A DNA stretch of 64,000 nt, taken from assembly GCA_017960885.1 (NCBI GenBank), contig JAGCYI010000130.1, forward strand, positions 1 to 64,000. The letters are read 5' to 3'. This DNA comes from Bacteroidales bacterium (GTDB lineage Bacteria; Bacteroidota; Bacteroidia; Bacteroidales; UBA3824). This document shows positions 63,310-64,000 of this stretch, one piece after another. Position 1 is the first letter of the stretch. Each line of letters begins with the position of its first letter. A model generated the notes under the pieces. That model did no database searches, was not told where the DNA came from, and saw only the letters and a program-made list of their open reading frames with translations. A program made the position numbers and the translations under genes.

Positions 63310-64000
63310 ATGTCGAATATAAAGAAATTCCTTCCGCTCTATACTACAAGCGTATTTGGCGTAATCAACGACAACGCCCTCAAATTCTTAGCGGCTTTTG
63401 TTGCTATGAAATGGTATAGCGAAGATTATGGTCCCACGATTGTAAACATCACCGCTGCGGCATTAGTATTACCATACCTTTTCTTGTCGCCACTGGCAGG
63501 CAAGCTCCCAAAATATTTTACAAAAATACGCATTATCCGCACCGCCAAACTTGCCGAATTTGGCATTATGGCTGTGGCACTCCTAGGCATCTATTTGCAA
63601 AATATTTATATAACAGTGGCTTCCGTGCTGCTTATGGGCTTGCAGAGCGCTCTATTTTCGCCATCGAAATACGGCCTCATCAAAGATATAGGCGGTATCA
63701 AAGGTATTTCCGAAGGTATGGGCGGAATGGAGGCTTTTTCGTTTATAGGAATGCTGCTCGGTGCAGTTATTGGCTCATTTATAAGCGAATACAACAATCT
63801 TTTGATATACTTTGGAGTCTTGGTTGGATTTGCTGCATTAGGATACCTGTCGAGCCTTACCCTCAAAGCCGACGAGCAAAAGGAGGTAGAAGACTCCACT
63901 GCCAATCCGATTAAGTTTATAGCCTCGGCTACCAAAATCACCCGCAAATACAAAATGCTTCCCCGTGTTATCCACCTTTTGTGCTTGTTCTGGTGGTTGT
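63310..64000 (+). CDS. MFS transporter, LplT-like (5-prime part, cut by window end)
   Basis: The ATG at 63310 opens a frame of 230 codons that runs off the window. The start MSNIKKFLPLYTTSVFGVINDNALKF has the FGVINDNALK pattern of the lysophospholipid transporter LplT and related Aas-associated MFS carriers. At least six membrane helices are visible, with the inter-helix loop LSPLAGKLPKYFTK and the segment GLQSALFSPSKYGLIKD typical of the group. It would flip lysophospholipid inward for reacylation. It follows the lipoprotein gene by 12 bases. Confidence 0.82.
   Translation, partial: MSNIKKFLPLYTTSVFGVINDNALKFLAAFVAMKWYSEDYGPTIVNITAAALVLPYLFLSPLAGKLPKYFTKIRIIRTAKLAEFGIMAVALLGIYLQNIYITVASVLLMGLQSALFSPSKYGLIKDIGGIKGISEGMGGMEAFSFIGMLLGAVIGSFISEYNNLLIYFGVLVGFAALGYLSSLTLKADEQKEVEDSTANPIKFIASATKITRKYKMLPRVIHLLCLFWWL

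Overview
The window reads as a chromosomal segment from a member of the Bacteroidota, most likely order Bacteroidales. The evidence is a gingipain-type C25 peptidase with a type IX secretion (T9SS) sorting tail, a PorE-like OmpA protein, a eukaryote-type (GT3-like) glycogen synthase, a SecA of about 1,100 residues, repeated TAnnTTTG -7 promoter boxes, and almost no Shine-Dalgarno sequences. I see no tRNA, rRNA, CRISPR array, insertion sequence or phage gene. Both ends cut a gene: an aminotransferase on the left and an MFS transporter on the right.

Layout. 1-4.3 kb: aminotransferase tail, two small membrane proteins, then the ruvX, def and Bax-inhibitor-like group facing mdh. 4.4-13 kb: a secreted C25 peptidase abutting a PorE-like envelope anchor, then an AsmA-like protein with an 11-residue-repeat tail. 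13-17 kb: WbqC-like protein, GT-C glycosyltransferase and glycogen synthase. 17-22.3 kb: a Tat-exported aldo-keto reductase and a membrane polyferredoxin, preceded by three related lipocalin-like genes, one of them fused to a TIR-like domain. 22.4-25.6 kb: hybrid histidine kinase plus Na/Pi-type transporter. 25.7-31 kb: envelope proteins, surE, corA with an elaborate leader, and argF. 31-38.3 kb: DUF3857 protein, YbiT-like ABC-F ATPase, a caspase-like (HG...C) protein, DUF4159 protein, purB and a Sel1 protein. 38.4-43.2 kb: Nudix, a BioB-like radical SAM enzyme, two FKBP lipoproteins, panB, an orphan small-RNA-sized transcription unit, and nadC. 43.3-50.2 kb: a secreted C10 peptidase, folC, a secreted protein and dnaA, with a candidate origin upstream. 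50.6-59.1 kb: phosphoesterase, xseA, divIC-like, Wzc and Wza export pair, acyltransferase and a SpoIIE-type phosphatase. 59.4-64 kb: secA, a lipoprotein and an MFS transporter.

Most of the window is housekeeping (cofactor, purine, arginine, translation, secretion and replication genes) mixed with envelope and export functions. The two secreted peptidases and the PorE-like anchor point to an active T9SS. The signals I find most worth a second look are the corA leader (a 17-codon acidic open reading frame followed by a hairpin that could hide the ribosome binding site), the free-standing promoter-to-terminator unit at 42.15-42.29 kb, the TIR/lipocalin cluster, the hendecad tail of the AsmA-like protein, and the altered iron-sulfur ligands of the BioB-like enzyme. 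All functions were assigned by reading motifs; no database search was run.
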